In this document: positions 33,704-41,263 of the stretch, one piece after another
How the letters are laid out: each line of letters begins with the position of its first letter
Position numbering within the stretch: position 1 is the stretch's first letter
From: Verrucomicrobiota bacterium
Lineage (GTDB): Bacteria > Verrucomicrobiota > Verrucomicrobiia > Limisphaerales > CAIMTB01
Direction of reading: 5' to 3'
NCBI GenBank assembly: GCA_963205105.1
Contig: CAUJJW010000327.1
Location: forward strand, 1 to 64,000
Length of the DNA stretch: 64,000 nt
The notes under the pieces: model-generated
What the model was told of the DNA's origin: nothing
Database searches by the model: none
Seen by the model: the letters and a program-made list of their open reading frames with translations, nothing else
Translations under genes and position numbers: made by a program

Positions 33704-34681
33704 TCAGCCCTCCGAGTGACCTGACTTGCGTTGACGCGGATCCAGGGCGTCGCGCAACCCGTCCCCCAGGAATCCAAGCACCATCAACAGCGTCACCAGC
33801 GCCCCACCCGGCCCTGCCAAGGCGGTCCAGGAAGTCCGAACTGGGTTGATCTGGCTCGCTCCATCCGCGAGCAACGATCCGAGACTGGCCTGAGGTGGCT
33901 GGACGCCCAGGCCCAGAAAGCTCAGGAACGACTCTCCCAGCACGATGGCTGGGATGGTGAGTGTGAGGTACACGAGGATCACTCCCATCGTGTTCGGGAG
34001 CAGGTGCCTCAGAATCAACCGGGCGTGCCCCGCCCCCAGGGCACGGGTGGCTTCCATGAACGGCCGCTGCCGCAGCGAGAGCACTTGGCCGCGCACAATC
34101 CGCGCCATGGTGAGCCACGACACCCCGCCCAAACCCACCACCAGAAAGAGCACGGGCGCCGCCTCCGCACCGCGACGTCCAGCCACCGATTCCAGGAACC
34201 CCACGACAGGCCCCTGCACGGCGGTCACGAGAACGATGATGAACAGGATGGAAGGCATGGAATACAGCACATCCACCACCCGCATCATCACCCCATCCCA
34301 ACGTCCGCCCACATAACCCGCCACGGCACCCCAACTCACCCCGATCACCAGACTCACCAGCGACCCCGCCAAGCCGACCACCAGACTGACGCGGGCGCCA
34401 TCGCACACGCGCGCGAGCAGATCCCGGCCGTTGGCGTCCGTGCCCAGCCAATGGTCCCAGGACGGCGATGCCCATTGGTTGTCCGAAAGCTGGTCAGGCT
34501 GGACCCTCAGCAAGGCGGGAAGCAGCAGGATCGCCGCGATCAACCCCATCAAAACCAATCCCGCGCGGACCCAACGCCTGTGAATCCAGCCCATCCCGCC
34601 CGCAGCACGGCGGCGGCGTTCGGGCAAATCGATGGCTGGTGCAGGCCCCTGCCCCGGATCCTTCCGAGCCTCGTCACGCAT
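33704..34681 (-). CDS. Peptide-type ABC transporter permease (OppC/DppC)
   Basis: The 325-residue protein has an N-terminal cytoplasmic tail, one membrane helix (LVLMGLIAAILLLPALL), then the DppC-type segment WLGTDANGRDLLARVCDGAR and a permease core with the EAA loop EATRALGAGHARLILRHLLP. It ends with GVQPPQASLGSLLADG and a C-terminal LGDGLRDALDPR, the usual OppC ending. It pairs with the OppB-type permease whose gene overlaps it by 8 bp upstream. No binding protein or ATPase genes are adjacent, so partners must be elsewhere. The substrate is probably a peptide, nickel or oligosaccharide. Confidence 0.9.
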   Translation of the reverse strand: MRDEARKDPGQGPAPAIDLPERRRRAAGGMGWIHRRWVRAGLVLMGLIAAILLLPALLRVQPDQLSDNQWASPSWDHWLGTDANGRDLLARVCDGARVSLVVGLAGSLVSLVIGVSWGAVAGYVGGRWDGVMMRVVDVLYSMPSILFIIVLVTAVQGPVVGFLESVAGRRGAEAAPVLFLVVGLGGVSWLTMARIVRGQVLSLRQRPFMEATRALGAGHARLILRHLLPNTMGVILVYLTLTIPAIVLGESFLSFLGLGVQPPQASLGSLLADGASQINPVRTSWTALAGPGGALVTLLMVLGFLGDGLRDALDPRQRKSGHSEG

Positions 34682-35594
34682 GGCGGACCCTCGGATCGAG
34701 CCAAGCGTGAACCAGGTCCACCAGGAAGTTCAGGACCAGCAACAACGTGGCGTACAGGAGCACCAAGCCAACGATGAGCGGATAATCCCGGTTCAACGCC
34801 CCGTTCACCGTCATCGTTCCGATCCCCGGCAGCTGAAACAGATTCTCCACCACAAACGAGCCGGTCAGCAAATCCGCCAGCAACGGGCCGGCGTACGTCA
34901 GCAGCGGAATCGAGGCCAACGGAAAGGCATGACGCAGCAGGACGGACATTTCCCCCACGCCTTTGGCTCTGGCGGTGCGCACGAATTCCTGGCGCAGGGT
35001 TTCGGTCATCCCCTCCCTCACCAACCGGGCCACCCGTCCGGCGAAATACGTTCCCAGAGTGATCACGGGCAGGACCAGGTGGTCCACCCCGCCCCACAAC
35101 GCCACCGGAAACCACCCCAGCCGAACCCCGAACACGAGCACCAACAGCGGGCCCGCCACAAAGCTCGGCACGCACACCGCCAGCAACGAAAGGGTCCCTG
35201 CCAACCAATCACCCCACGCGCGGCGGCCCACGGCCGCCAGAAAGCCCAATGGAATGCCGACTCCCAGCGCGAACACGAAGGACAACCCGCCGAGGACAGC
35301 GGACACCGGAATGCCCGCCGCCAGAATCTCGACCACCGTGTGGTTTCGATACTTGAGCGACGGCCCCAGGTCCCCGACCAGACAGCCCTTGAGAAACCGC
35401 AGGTATTGGGCCGCGAACGAATCATCCAGGTGATAGCGATCGCGGAGGGCGCGCTCGATCTCGGGCGACACCGGCGCGCGATTCTGGTCGAAAGGTCCGC
35501 CCGGCGCCATGCGCACCAACCCGAATGCCAGCAGGCTGATGAGCCCCAGCAAGGGGATCATCGCCATCATTCGCAGGATGCAGTGCCGGATCAT
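34674..35594 (-). CDS. Peptide-type ABC transporter permease (OppB/DppB)
   Basis: The 306-residue protein has the DppB N-terminal helix (MIPLLGLISLLAFGLVRMAP) and the GGPFDQNRAPVSPEI loop. The core shows LAVCVPSFVAGPLLVLVFGV and the EAA motif EFVRTARAKGVGEMSVLLRH, with FVVENLFQLPGIG near the C terminus. All are diagnostic of this permease group. It overlaps the OppC gene by 8 bp and lies 57 bp downstream of panC, in an apparent panC-oppB-oppC transcript that makes little functional sense except as shared transcription. Confidence 0.9.
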   Translation of the reverse strand: MIRHCILRMMAMIPLLGLISLLAFGLVRMAPGGPFDQNRAPVSPEIERALRDRYHLDDSFAAQYLRFLKGCLVGDLGPSLKYRNHTVVEILAAGIPVSAVLGGLSFVFALGVGIPLGFLAAVGRRAWGDWLAGTLSLLAVCVPSFVAGPLLVLVFGVRLGWFPVALWGGVDHLVLPVITLGTYFAGRVARLVREGMTETLRQEFVRTARAKGVGEMSVLLRHAFPLASIPLLTYAGPLLADLLTGSFVVENLFQLPGIGTMTVNGALNRDYPLIVGLVLLYATLLLVLNFLVDLVHAWLDPRVRHA

Positions 35595-35651
35595 GAACTG
35601 CGGCGCATTGCCTCGGGTGAACCCGCGTTCCCACCCGCACCGATCGTGTTG

Positions 35652-36518
35652 TCAGAGGCGACCGTTGTCGATCAACCGGGTCCGCCCAAACCAAACGGCC
35701 AGCGCCATCTGGGTGCCGCGGGTCACCGTCACTGCGGGCATCAGGGTTTCGGGATCGAAGAAAGCGACATAATCCAGCCGGGCTTCGCTCACTTGCGCCA
35801 CCCCTTCCGCGACCTGCCGTTCCAGATCACCGGCCGGCACGCCGGTGCGGGCGTCGCGCACCCGCCGACGCACCTCGCGCAGGGACCGACTGAGAACGGT
35901 CGCCCCCGCCCGCTGCTCCGGAGTGAGGTAGACATTGCGCGAACTCATCGCCAACCCGTCCGGTTCCCGAACGGTCGTGGCGACCACCACGCGGAGCGGA
36001 AAGTTGAGGTCCTGGACCATCCGGCGCACCACCGACGCCTGCTGCCAATCCTTCGCTCCAAACACCGCCACCTCCGGCAGCACCAGAAGGAACAATTTCG
36101 CCACCACCGTGGTGACGCCGCGGAAATGGGTCGGGCGCGATGCACCTTCCATCCCGCGGCTCAGGGTCTCTTCCACCACATACGTGCTGTAGCCGCCCGT
36201 GGATCTTCCGGCATACATGTCGCCGTCGACGGGCGTGAACACCACATCGGCGCCCGCGTCCCGACACAAGCGCAGGTCCCGTTTCAGATCCCTGGGATAC
36301 TTGGAAAGATCCTCGGTCGGGGCGAACTGCGTGGGATTCACATAGATGCTGACCACCACCTTGCCGCCCGCGCCCACCAACGCTCGGGCCTTTCGCACGA
36401 GACTCAAGTGCCCCTCGTGGAGATACCCCATGGTGGGGACGAGGCCGACCCGAACGCCCTTTCGACGCCAGTCCAAGGCCAGCTTCTGCATTCCCGGGAG
36501 CGACGAAATCCGTTTCAT
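35652..36518 (-). CDS. panC: Pantoate--beta-alanine ligase
   Basis: PanC makes pantothenate from pantoate, beta-alanine and ATP, the last step before coenzyme A synthesis. The 288-residue length is typical. The nucleotidylyltransferase signature VPTMGYLHEGHLSLVR (HxGH) is at the N terminus, followed by VSIYVNPTQFAPTEDLSKYP, then FGAKDWQQASVVRRMVQDL and the MSSRNVYLTPEQR loop (KMSKS-equivalent). All substrate-binding blocks are present. It starts 2 bp after the stop of the SRPBCC gene, so translation is probably coupled. No panB or panD is in the window. Confidence 0.97.
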   Translation of the reverse strand: MKRISSLPGMQKLALDWRRKGVRVGLVPTMGYLHEGHLSLVRKARALVGAGGKVVVSIYVNPTQFAPTEDLSKYPRDLKRDLRLCRDAGADVVFTPVDGDMYAGRSTGGYSTYVVEETLSRGMEGASRPTHFRGVTTVVAKLFLLVLPEVAVFGAKDWQQASVVRRMVQDLNFPLRVVVATTVREPDGLAMSSRNVYLTPEQRAGATVLSRSLREVRRRVRDARTGVPAGDLERQVAEGVAQVSEARLDYVAFFDPETLMPAVTVTRGTQMALAVWFGRTRLIDNGRL

Positions 36519-36520
36519 AC

Positions 36521-37096
36521 CTACTTTCCTGCGGATTCGGCGCGGGTCTTGAGACGTTGCAGACCCTTCTCGAAGTCCGGCCCCACCATGCGATCCATCA
36601 TCATGCCGAAGTAACGGTTCACCGGATTCTTGCCCAGATCGCCGTGGTTCGACCAGGTCACCCGGACCACGCCGGCAACCTTTTCCAGGGTGATGGCGCC
36701 TTCGGAGACCATCGAGCCGTTGTCGAAGCTGAGCGCGTAAGCGATGCCGTTGGTGGGATTGGCCTTCAACAGCTTCAGCTGCCCGTTGCCCAGTTTCGGC
36801 CCGCGCCAGGAGTACTCCGCGCCTTCACCGGTATCCGGCGAGCCATAGGTGAGTTCGAGACCCGGATCCATGTCCTTGTTCCAGACCGTCCATTCCGGCC
36901 AACGGCGCAACCCGGCGAGATCCGGGTAGATCGCCTCGGCGCCCGCCTGCACATCAATGCTCCGCTCGACGTGGAAGGTCCGGGGCAGAAAAAGCCCCAC
37001 CAAAAGCACCAGGGCGACCACGGCCAGAATGCCGACCGCCACGTTTCCGAGAACCTGTTTCAAACGACGGGACTTGGCGCGGCGTGAGGAACTCAT
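36521..37096 (-). CDS. Membrane-anchored SRPBCC family protein
   Basis: The 191-residue protein has a basic N terminus (SSSRRAKSRRLKQVLG) followed by a membrane helix (VAVGILAVVALVLLVGLFLP). A START/polyketide-cyclase-like domain follows (FHVERSIDVQAGAEAIYPDL, RRWPEWTVWNKDMDPGLELT, GVVRVTWSNHGDLGKNPVNR). The helix-grip fold binds hydrophobic ligands in related proteins; no ligand can be named. It is the first gene of the group with panC 2 bp downstream. Upstream lies a GC-rich repeat copy and then the end of the redox operon. Confidence 0.8.
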   Translation of the reverse strand: MSSSRRAKSRRLKQVLGNVAVGILAVVALVLLVGLFLPRTFHVERSIDVQAGAEAIYPDLAGLRRWPEWTVWNKDMDPGLELTYGSPDTGEGAEYSWRGPKLGNGQLKLLKANPTNGIAYALSFDNGSMVSEGAITLEKVAGVVRVTWSNHGDLGKNPVNRYFGMMMDRMVGPDFEKGLQRLKTRAESAGK

Positions 37097-37231
37097 GTTT
37101 CAGGCCGCAGGAATTATCGACTCCCTCTCGCTTATGCCAGCCCCAAACTTGGTGTCCGCCCCGTCCGGTTGGTTCGCATGGGAAACCGCAGGTTCACAAT
37201 GGACCGGTTCATCGCCTTTGAAACGGGGAGC

Positions 37232-37284
37232 ATTCCGGGGGGCGGGACGCCCCCCTCTACGGCAGGCGAGACGCCCGCCGCTAC
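37232..37284 (-). repeat. GC-rich double-hairpin repeat, copy A
   Basis: This is the reverse-oriented copy of the element found four times at 50.8-52.2 kb. The consensus in forward sense is GTAGCGGCGGGCGTCTCGCC followed by TGCCGTAGAGGGGGGCGTCC and CGCCCCCCGGAAT. Two short self-complementary arms are present, GGCGGGCG/CGCCTGCC and GGGGGGCG/CGCCCCCC. It lies between the redox operon end and the SRPBCC gene start. Confidence 0.85.
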
Positions 37285-38900
37285 CGGCAACCGTGGCCGT
37301 GGTTCGAGCACCCCCAAAAGGCGTCGGTCGGCGCTGCCACTTCGATGGCCCCGGTCGGACAGGCTTCCGCACATTCCGCCGCCACCACCTGGAGGCCGCG
37401 CTCGAATGTCTCATCCAGCGGCGCCGCCACCCGCACCTCGAAGCCGCGCCCGACGAAGGTCAGACCCAGCGGTTCCGCCGACTCCGACGCGATCTTCACG
37501 CAGATGCCGCACAGGATGCATTTGCCGGGTTCGAAAAGCACCCGTCCCGGATGTCGATGCTGCTCGAAGGCCCGGCGCTGCCGCGGGAAGCGTCCGAACT
37601 CGGCGCCGTACACCTGAGAATAATGCTGCAACCGACAGTCCCCGGCCGCCCGACAGTCGCAGTGCAGGCAGCGCGCGGATTCGTGGGCGGCCTCCGAAGG
37701 ATCGAAGCCGACACCCCCACCCGACTTGGGCGTCACCCGAGGCTCGGGGCTGGCTCCCGCACGAAACAAATGCAGCTCCGGCTTCTCCAGGCGGCCCATG
37801 ACACTCGAGAACGGTTTTGGCGCCTTGCGCGGATCGTGACCCGCCAGGAATTCCCCGATGGCTTCGGCCGCCATCTGTCCTTCCGCCATCGCCTTCACCA
37901 ACTGCTTCACCGGCCGCACCGCGCTGCCGGCTGAAAACACCCGTTCCACACTGGTGAGGAAGGCGTCGGCCCGCACGATTTTCACCCCGGCCACCGTCAT
38001 GGTAACGCCCAACGCCTCACCGTCCGCCGCCGTCATCTCACCCGCCGCCAGAAACACCGCGTCGAATTCGGCCAGCAAGGAGGTCATGGGAATGTCCCTG
38101 CCCACCAAGATTCCGGAACGGAACTCGATTCCCATCCGTTTCAGATCACGAATCTCGGCTTCCAGAACGGCAGGTTCTAAACGGCCGGCCTCCACTTCCC
38201 GGCGCAACGACCCACCGGGTGTTTCGGCACGGTCCCAGACAACACACGCATGCCCGTTGCGCATCAGTTCATAGGCGGCCGCCAATCCCGTCGGACCCGC
38301 CCCGACCACCGCCACGCGCTTGCCGGTCGCCGGCTTCCGCGGGGCCAGGTAAGGCTCGGCGCGGCTCTGGTTGGTGTCGGCAACGAACCGTTCCACCTCT
38401 CGGATCGCCGCGGCGCTGTCGCACGCCGTTCGTCGACATCCGTTCTCGCAGGGCCGGTGGCACATCCTTCCCAGCACGGCCGGCAGCGCCAGCGCCGCGC
38501 GCACCGTGGCCGCGGCTTCCTCGGGCCTGCCCAACTGCACCTGACGCAGCATCTGCGGAATGTTCAGGCCCAGCGGGCAGATTCGAACGCAGGGCGACAG
38601 GCAATCTCCGACATGATCGCTCAAGAGCAGTTCGAGCGCGGAACGTCGCAGGTCATGGACCTCGGGCGTTTCACTCTCCACGACCATGCCCGCCACCGCC
38701 TTCATGCCGCAGGAGGGAACCACGGATGTCCGGCCGTTGAACCGCAGTTTGACGACGCAGACCAGGCAGGAGGTCATCGGCCCGCAACGTTCGAGGTAAC
38801 AGAGCGTCGGGATGTCGATCCCCAACTGGCGGGCACCGTCGAGAATGGTTTTGCCCTCCTCAATCTCCACCTCCCGGCCGTCAATGGTGATGGGTATCAT
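37281..38900 (-). CDS. GltD-like FAD oxidoreductase with NuoG-like ferredoxin domains (diaphorase partner)
   Basis: The start at 38900 is supported by GGAGG 4 bp upstream and by the [2Fe-2S] domain beginning at once. It gives 539 residues; an earlier ATG would overlap the previous gene further. Order of domains: NuoG-like [2Fe-2S] (CYLERCGPMTSCLVCVVKL), a GltD-type N-terminal Fe-S region (CLSPCVRICPLGLNIPQML; GRMCHRPCENGCRRTACDSA), FAD/NAD(P) domains (VAVVGAGPTGLAAAYELMRN; VFSAGSAVRPVKQLV), then C-terminal cysteine clusters CLHCDCRAAGDC, KCILCGICVK and CAEACPTGAIEV. It resembles glutamate-synthase small subunits used as electron-transfer modules beside NuoEF-type diaphorases. It ends the redox operon and overlaps the NuoEF gene by 4 bp (38897-38900). 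Confidence 0.82.
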   Translation of the reverse strand: MIPITIDGREVEIEEGKTILDGARQLGIDIPTLCYLERCGPMTSCLVCVVKLRFNGRTSVVPSCGMKAVAGMVVESETPEVHDLRRSALELLLSDHVGDCLSPCVRICPLGLNIPQMLRQVQLGRPEEAAATVRAALALPAVLGRMCHRPCENGCRRTACDSAAAIREVERFVADTNQSRAEPYLAPRKPATGKRVAVVGAGPTGLAAAYELMRNGHACVVWDRAETPGGSLRREVEAGRLEPAVLEAEIRDLKRMGIEFRSGILVGRDIPMTSLLAEFDAVFLAAGEMTAADGEALGVTMTVAGVKIVRADAFLTSVERVFSAGSAVRPVKQLVKAMAEGQMAAEAIGEFLAGHDPRKAPKPFSSVMGRLEKPELHLFRAGASPEPRVTPKSGGGVGFDPSEAAHESARCLHCDCRAAGDCRLQHYSQVYGAEFGRFPRQRRAFEQHRHPGRVLFEPGKCILCGICVKIASESAEPLGLTFVGRGFEVRVAAPLDETFERGLQVVAAECAEACPTGAIEVAAPTDAFWGCSNHGHGCR

Positions 38901-41263
38901 CGAACCTCCACCGCCCCGTAGGGGCAGACGCGACGGCACGTGTCGCATTTGGTGCAGAGTTCCTGGCGGATTTCGTGACGCTCATAGGCCCGGAACGGGA
39001 TCGCGTCGACAGGACACTGCTGGGCGCAGAGCGTGCACCCCGTGCAGCGGTCGTTGATGTGGTAATGAACCAGCGCCGCGCATTTGCCCGACGGACAACG
39101 GCCTTGCAGGTGGGCTTCGTACTCGTCGCGAAAGTAGCGCAGTGTCGTGACGATCGGATTGGGAGCCGTCTTTCCAAGACCACACAGACTCCCCTGCCCC
39201 ACCGATTGCGCCAGCTTCTCCAGTTCACCCAAATGCTCGGGACGGCCCTTGCCGGCGCAGATCAATTCCAGGAGGTCCAGCATCCGGCGCGTTCCGACCC
39301 GGCAGAAGGTGCACTTGCCGCACGACTGATCCTGGGTGAAGCGCAGAAAATAGCGGGCGATGTCGACCATGCAGTCGGTGTCGTCCAGAACCACGAGCCC
39401 GCCCGAACCCATGATCGCGCCGACTTCGCGCAGGGACTCGTAATCCACCGAGGTGTCCGCCAGTCGTGCCGGGACACAGCCCCCCGAGGGTCCACCGATC
39501 TGCACCGCTTTCAAACGGCGACCCGCTGGAACGCCGCCGCCGATTTCGTCCACGATCTCACGGATGGTGGTGCCCATGGGCACCTCGATCAGACCGCCGC
39601 GCACGACCTTGCCCGCGAGGGCGAACACCTTGGTGCCCTTGCTCAACTTGGTTCCGATCGCGGCAAAGGCTTCGCCGCCCTTGCGAAGAATCCACGGCAC
39701 GCACGCCAGCGTTTCGACGTTGTTGATCAGGGTCGGTCGTCCCCACAACCCCGATTCGGCCGGGAACGGCGGACGCAGTCGGGGCATGCCCCGTCGCCCT
39801 TCAATGGAGGCGATCAGTGCGGTTTCCTCACCACAGACAAACGCGCCGGCGCCTTCCTTGATCTGGACCCGGAACGGATGGGGTGTTCCCAGCAACCGGT
39901 CGCCGAGCCAGCCGCGTTTCACCAGAAGATCGATGGCGGCCTGAACCCGTTTCACCGCCAGTGGATATTCCCGACGAATGTAGAAGATCCCCTCCGTGGC
40001 GCCGGTGGCCAGGGCCGAGATGGCCAGGCCTTCGATGATCCGGAACGGAAATGACTCCAGCAGCATCCGGTCCATGAAAGCCCCGGGATCGCCTTCATCC
40101 CCGTTGCAGATCACGTACTTGGTGTCGTTCGCCGTGCCCTGGACCATTTTCCATTTCGGTCCGGTCGGAAACCCCGCGCCACCGCGACCGCGCAGGCCGC
40201 TCTTGGTGATTTCCTCGATCACCCGATCGGCGGGGAATTCCACCAGGCAGCGGCGCAGTCCGGCGAAACCGTCGTGGCGCAGGTACTCCTCGAGATCCAG
40301 AGGATCGAGGTGACCGAAGTGTTCGGAGGCAATGTGAACCTGCCGCCCCAGAAACGCCTGGGCGGGGCCCGCCTTCATGTCCACCACGCAACGGGTGGTC
40401 GGACTGTCGTCCTGCTCCAACAGCACGCGGTCGACGGCCCGCGCCGCCGTGCGCGCCACCCGACGCCAGAGACTGGGAGGGCGGAAGTTCTCCAGAACCA
40501 ACTGTCGGGCTTCGTTCGGTTTCACCGCCGCGTAGAACCGGGACGCCTGCCCGGGCTGCACAATCTCCACCAGCGGCGTGCGATGGCACATGCCCACGCA
40601 ACCCACCCGTTTGACGTTGACGGAAACGCCCACCAACCGCGCCGCGCTGTGCAGTTCGTCGAATAGCCGGTCGCTGCCCTTCGCCATGCAGCACGAACCC
40701 AGGCCGACCCGGATCTCGGGACCGGTCACTTCGCCGCCTTCGCCTGCGGGATGCTCGGTGGATCCGCCCGCGTCCATCCCCTGGGCATGCGCTTCGAGGA
40801 ACTCCCGGATGACCGTCGGCACGTGTTCGGTCTCCACCATGCCTTTGGTCACCTGGTCGAGCTTCACCACCGGCGCCAGCGTGCAGCATCCCAGACACGC
40901 CACCGGTTCGATCGTGAACTGGCCTTCGGGGTCGGTGTCCTCACCCGCCTGGATCCCCAGATGCCGCCGCAACGATTCCTCCACCCGGTCCGCGCCCGTC
41001 ACGTGACACGCGGTGCCGTGACAGACGTGAACGATATGCTTGCCAACCGGCTTGTGCCGGAACTGGTCGTAGAAGGTCGCGATGCCCCAGATCTGCGCCG
41101 GGGTGATCTGACTTCGTTCGCAAACCCGCCGCAGCGCCGGCTCCGGAAGGTAGCGATAGTGTTCCTGCAATGCCTGCAGGATCGGAATCACCGCGTCCTT
41201 GGTCGACCCCAGCCGGTCCACCGTTTCATCAACAAATTGAAGGATCAGCGGGTCAGCGGACAT
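38897..41263 (-). CDS. NuoE-NuoF fusion, NADH-oxidising diaphorase subunit
   Basis: The start at 41263 (MSADPLILQ) gives 788 residues. Residues 1-165 are NuoE-like with the [2Fe-2S] cysteines in VCHGTACHVTG and VACLGCCTLAPV. A second thioredoxin-like ferredoxin domain follows (GLGSCCMAKGSDRL; RVGCVGMCHRTPLVEI), then NuoF with the NADH/FMN sites GLRGRGGAGFPTGPKWK and YVICNGDEGDPGAFMDR. The [4Fe-4S] motif CGKCTFCRVGTRRM...SLCGLG comes next, and finally two [4Fe-4S] ferredoxin motifs (CTGCTLCAQQCP; CTKCDTCRRVCP). The layout matches HndC/HydB-type NADH dehydrogenases of electron-bifurcating or hydrogenase-linked complexes. No hydrogenase or formate dehydrogenase is nearby. It overlaps the PQQ-like gene upstream by 11 bp and the flavoprotein gene downstream by 4 bp. 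Confidence 0.9.
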   Translation of the reverse strand: MSADPLILQFVDETVDRLGSTKDAVIPILQALQEHYRYLPEPALRRVCERSQITPAQIWGIATFYDQFRHKPVGKHIVHVCHGTACHVTGADRVEESLRRHLGIQAGEDTDPEGQFTIEPVACLGCCTLAPVVKLDQVTKGMVETEHVPTVIREFLEAHAQGMDAGGSTEHPAGEGGEVTGPEIRVGLGSCCMAKGSDRLFDELHSAARLVGVSVNVKRVGCVGMCHRTPLVEIVQPGQASRFYAAVKPNEARQLVLENFRPPSLWRRVARTAARAVDRVLLEQDDSPTTRCVVDMKAGPAQAFLGRQVHIASEHFGHLDPLDLEEYLRHDGFAGLRRCLVEFPADRVIEEITKSGLRGRGGAGFPTGPKWKMVQGTANDTKYVICNGDEGDPGAFMDRMLLESFPFRIIEGLAISALATGATEGIFYIRREYPLAVKRVQAAIDLLVKRGWLGDRLLGTPHPFRVQIKEGAGAFVCGEETALIASIEGRRGMPRLRPPFPAESGLWGRPTLINNVETLACVPWILRKGGEAFAAIGTKLSKGTKVFALAGKVVRGGLIEVPMGTTIREIVDEIGGGVPAGRRLKAVQIGGPSGGCVPARLADTSVDYESLREVGAIMGSGGLVVLDDTDCMVDIARYFLRFTQDQSCGKCTFCRVGTRRMLDLLELICAGKGRPEHLGELEKLAQSVGQGSLCGLGKTAPNPIVTTLRYFRDEYEAHLQGRCPSGKCAALVHYHINDRCTGCTLCAQQCPVDAIPFRAYERHEIRQELCTKCDTCRRVCPYGAVEVR

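Noticed and set aside
34632-36614. 660-codon plus-strand open frame
   Set aside because: His/Gln/Arg-rich antisense shadow of oppB, panC and the SRPBCC gene.
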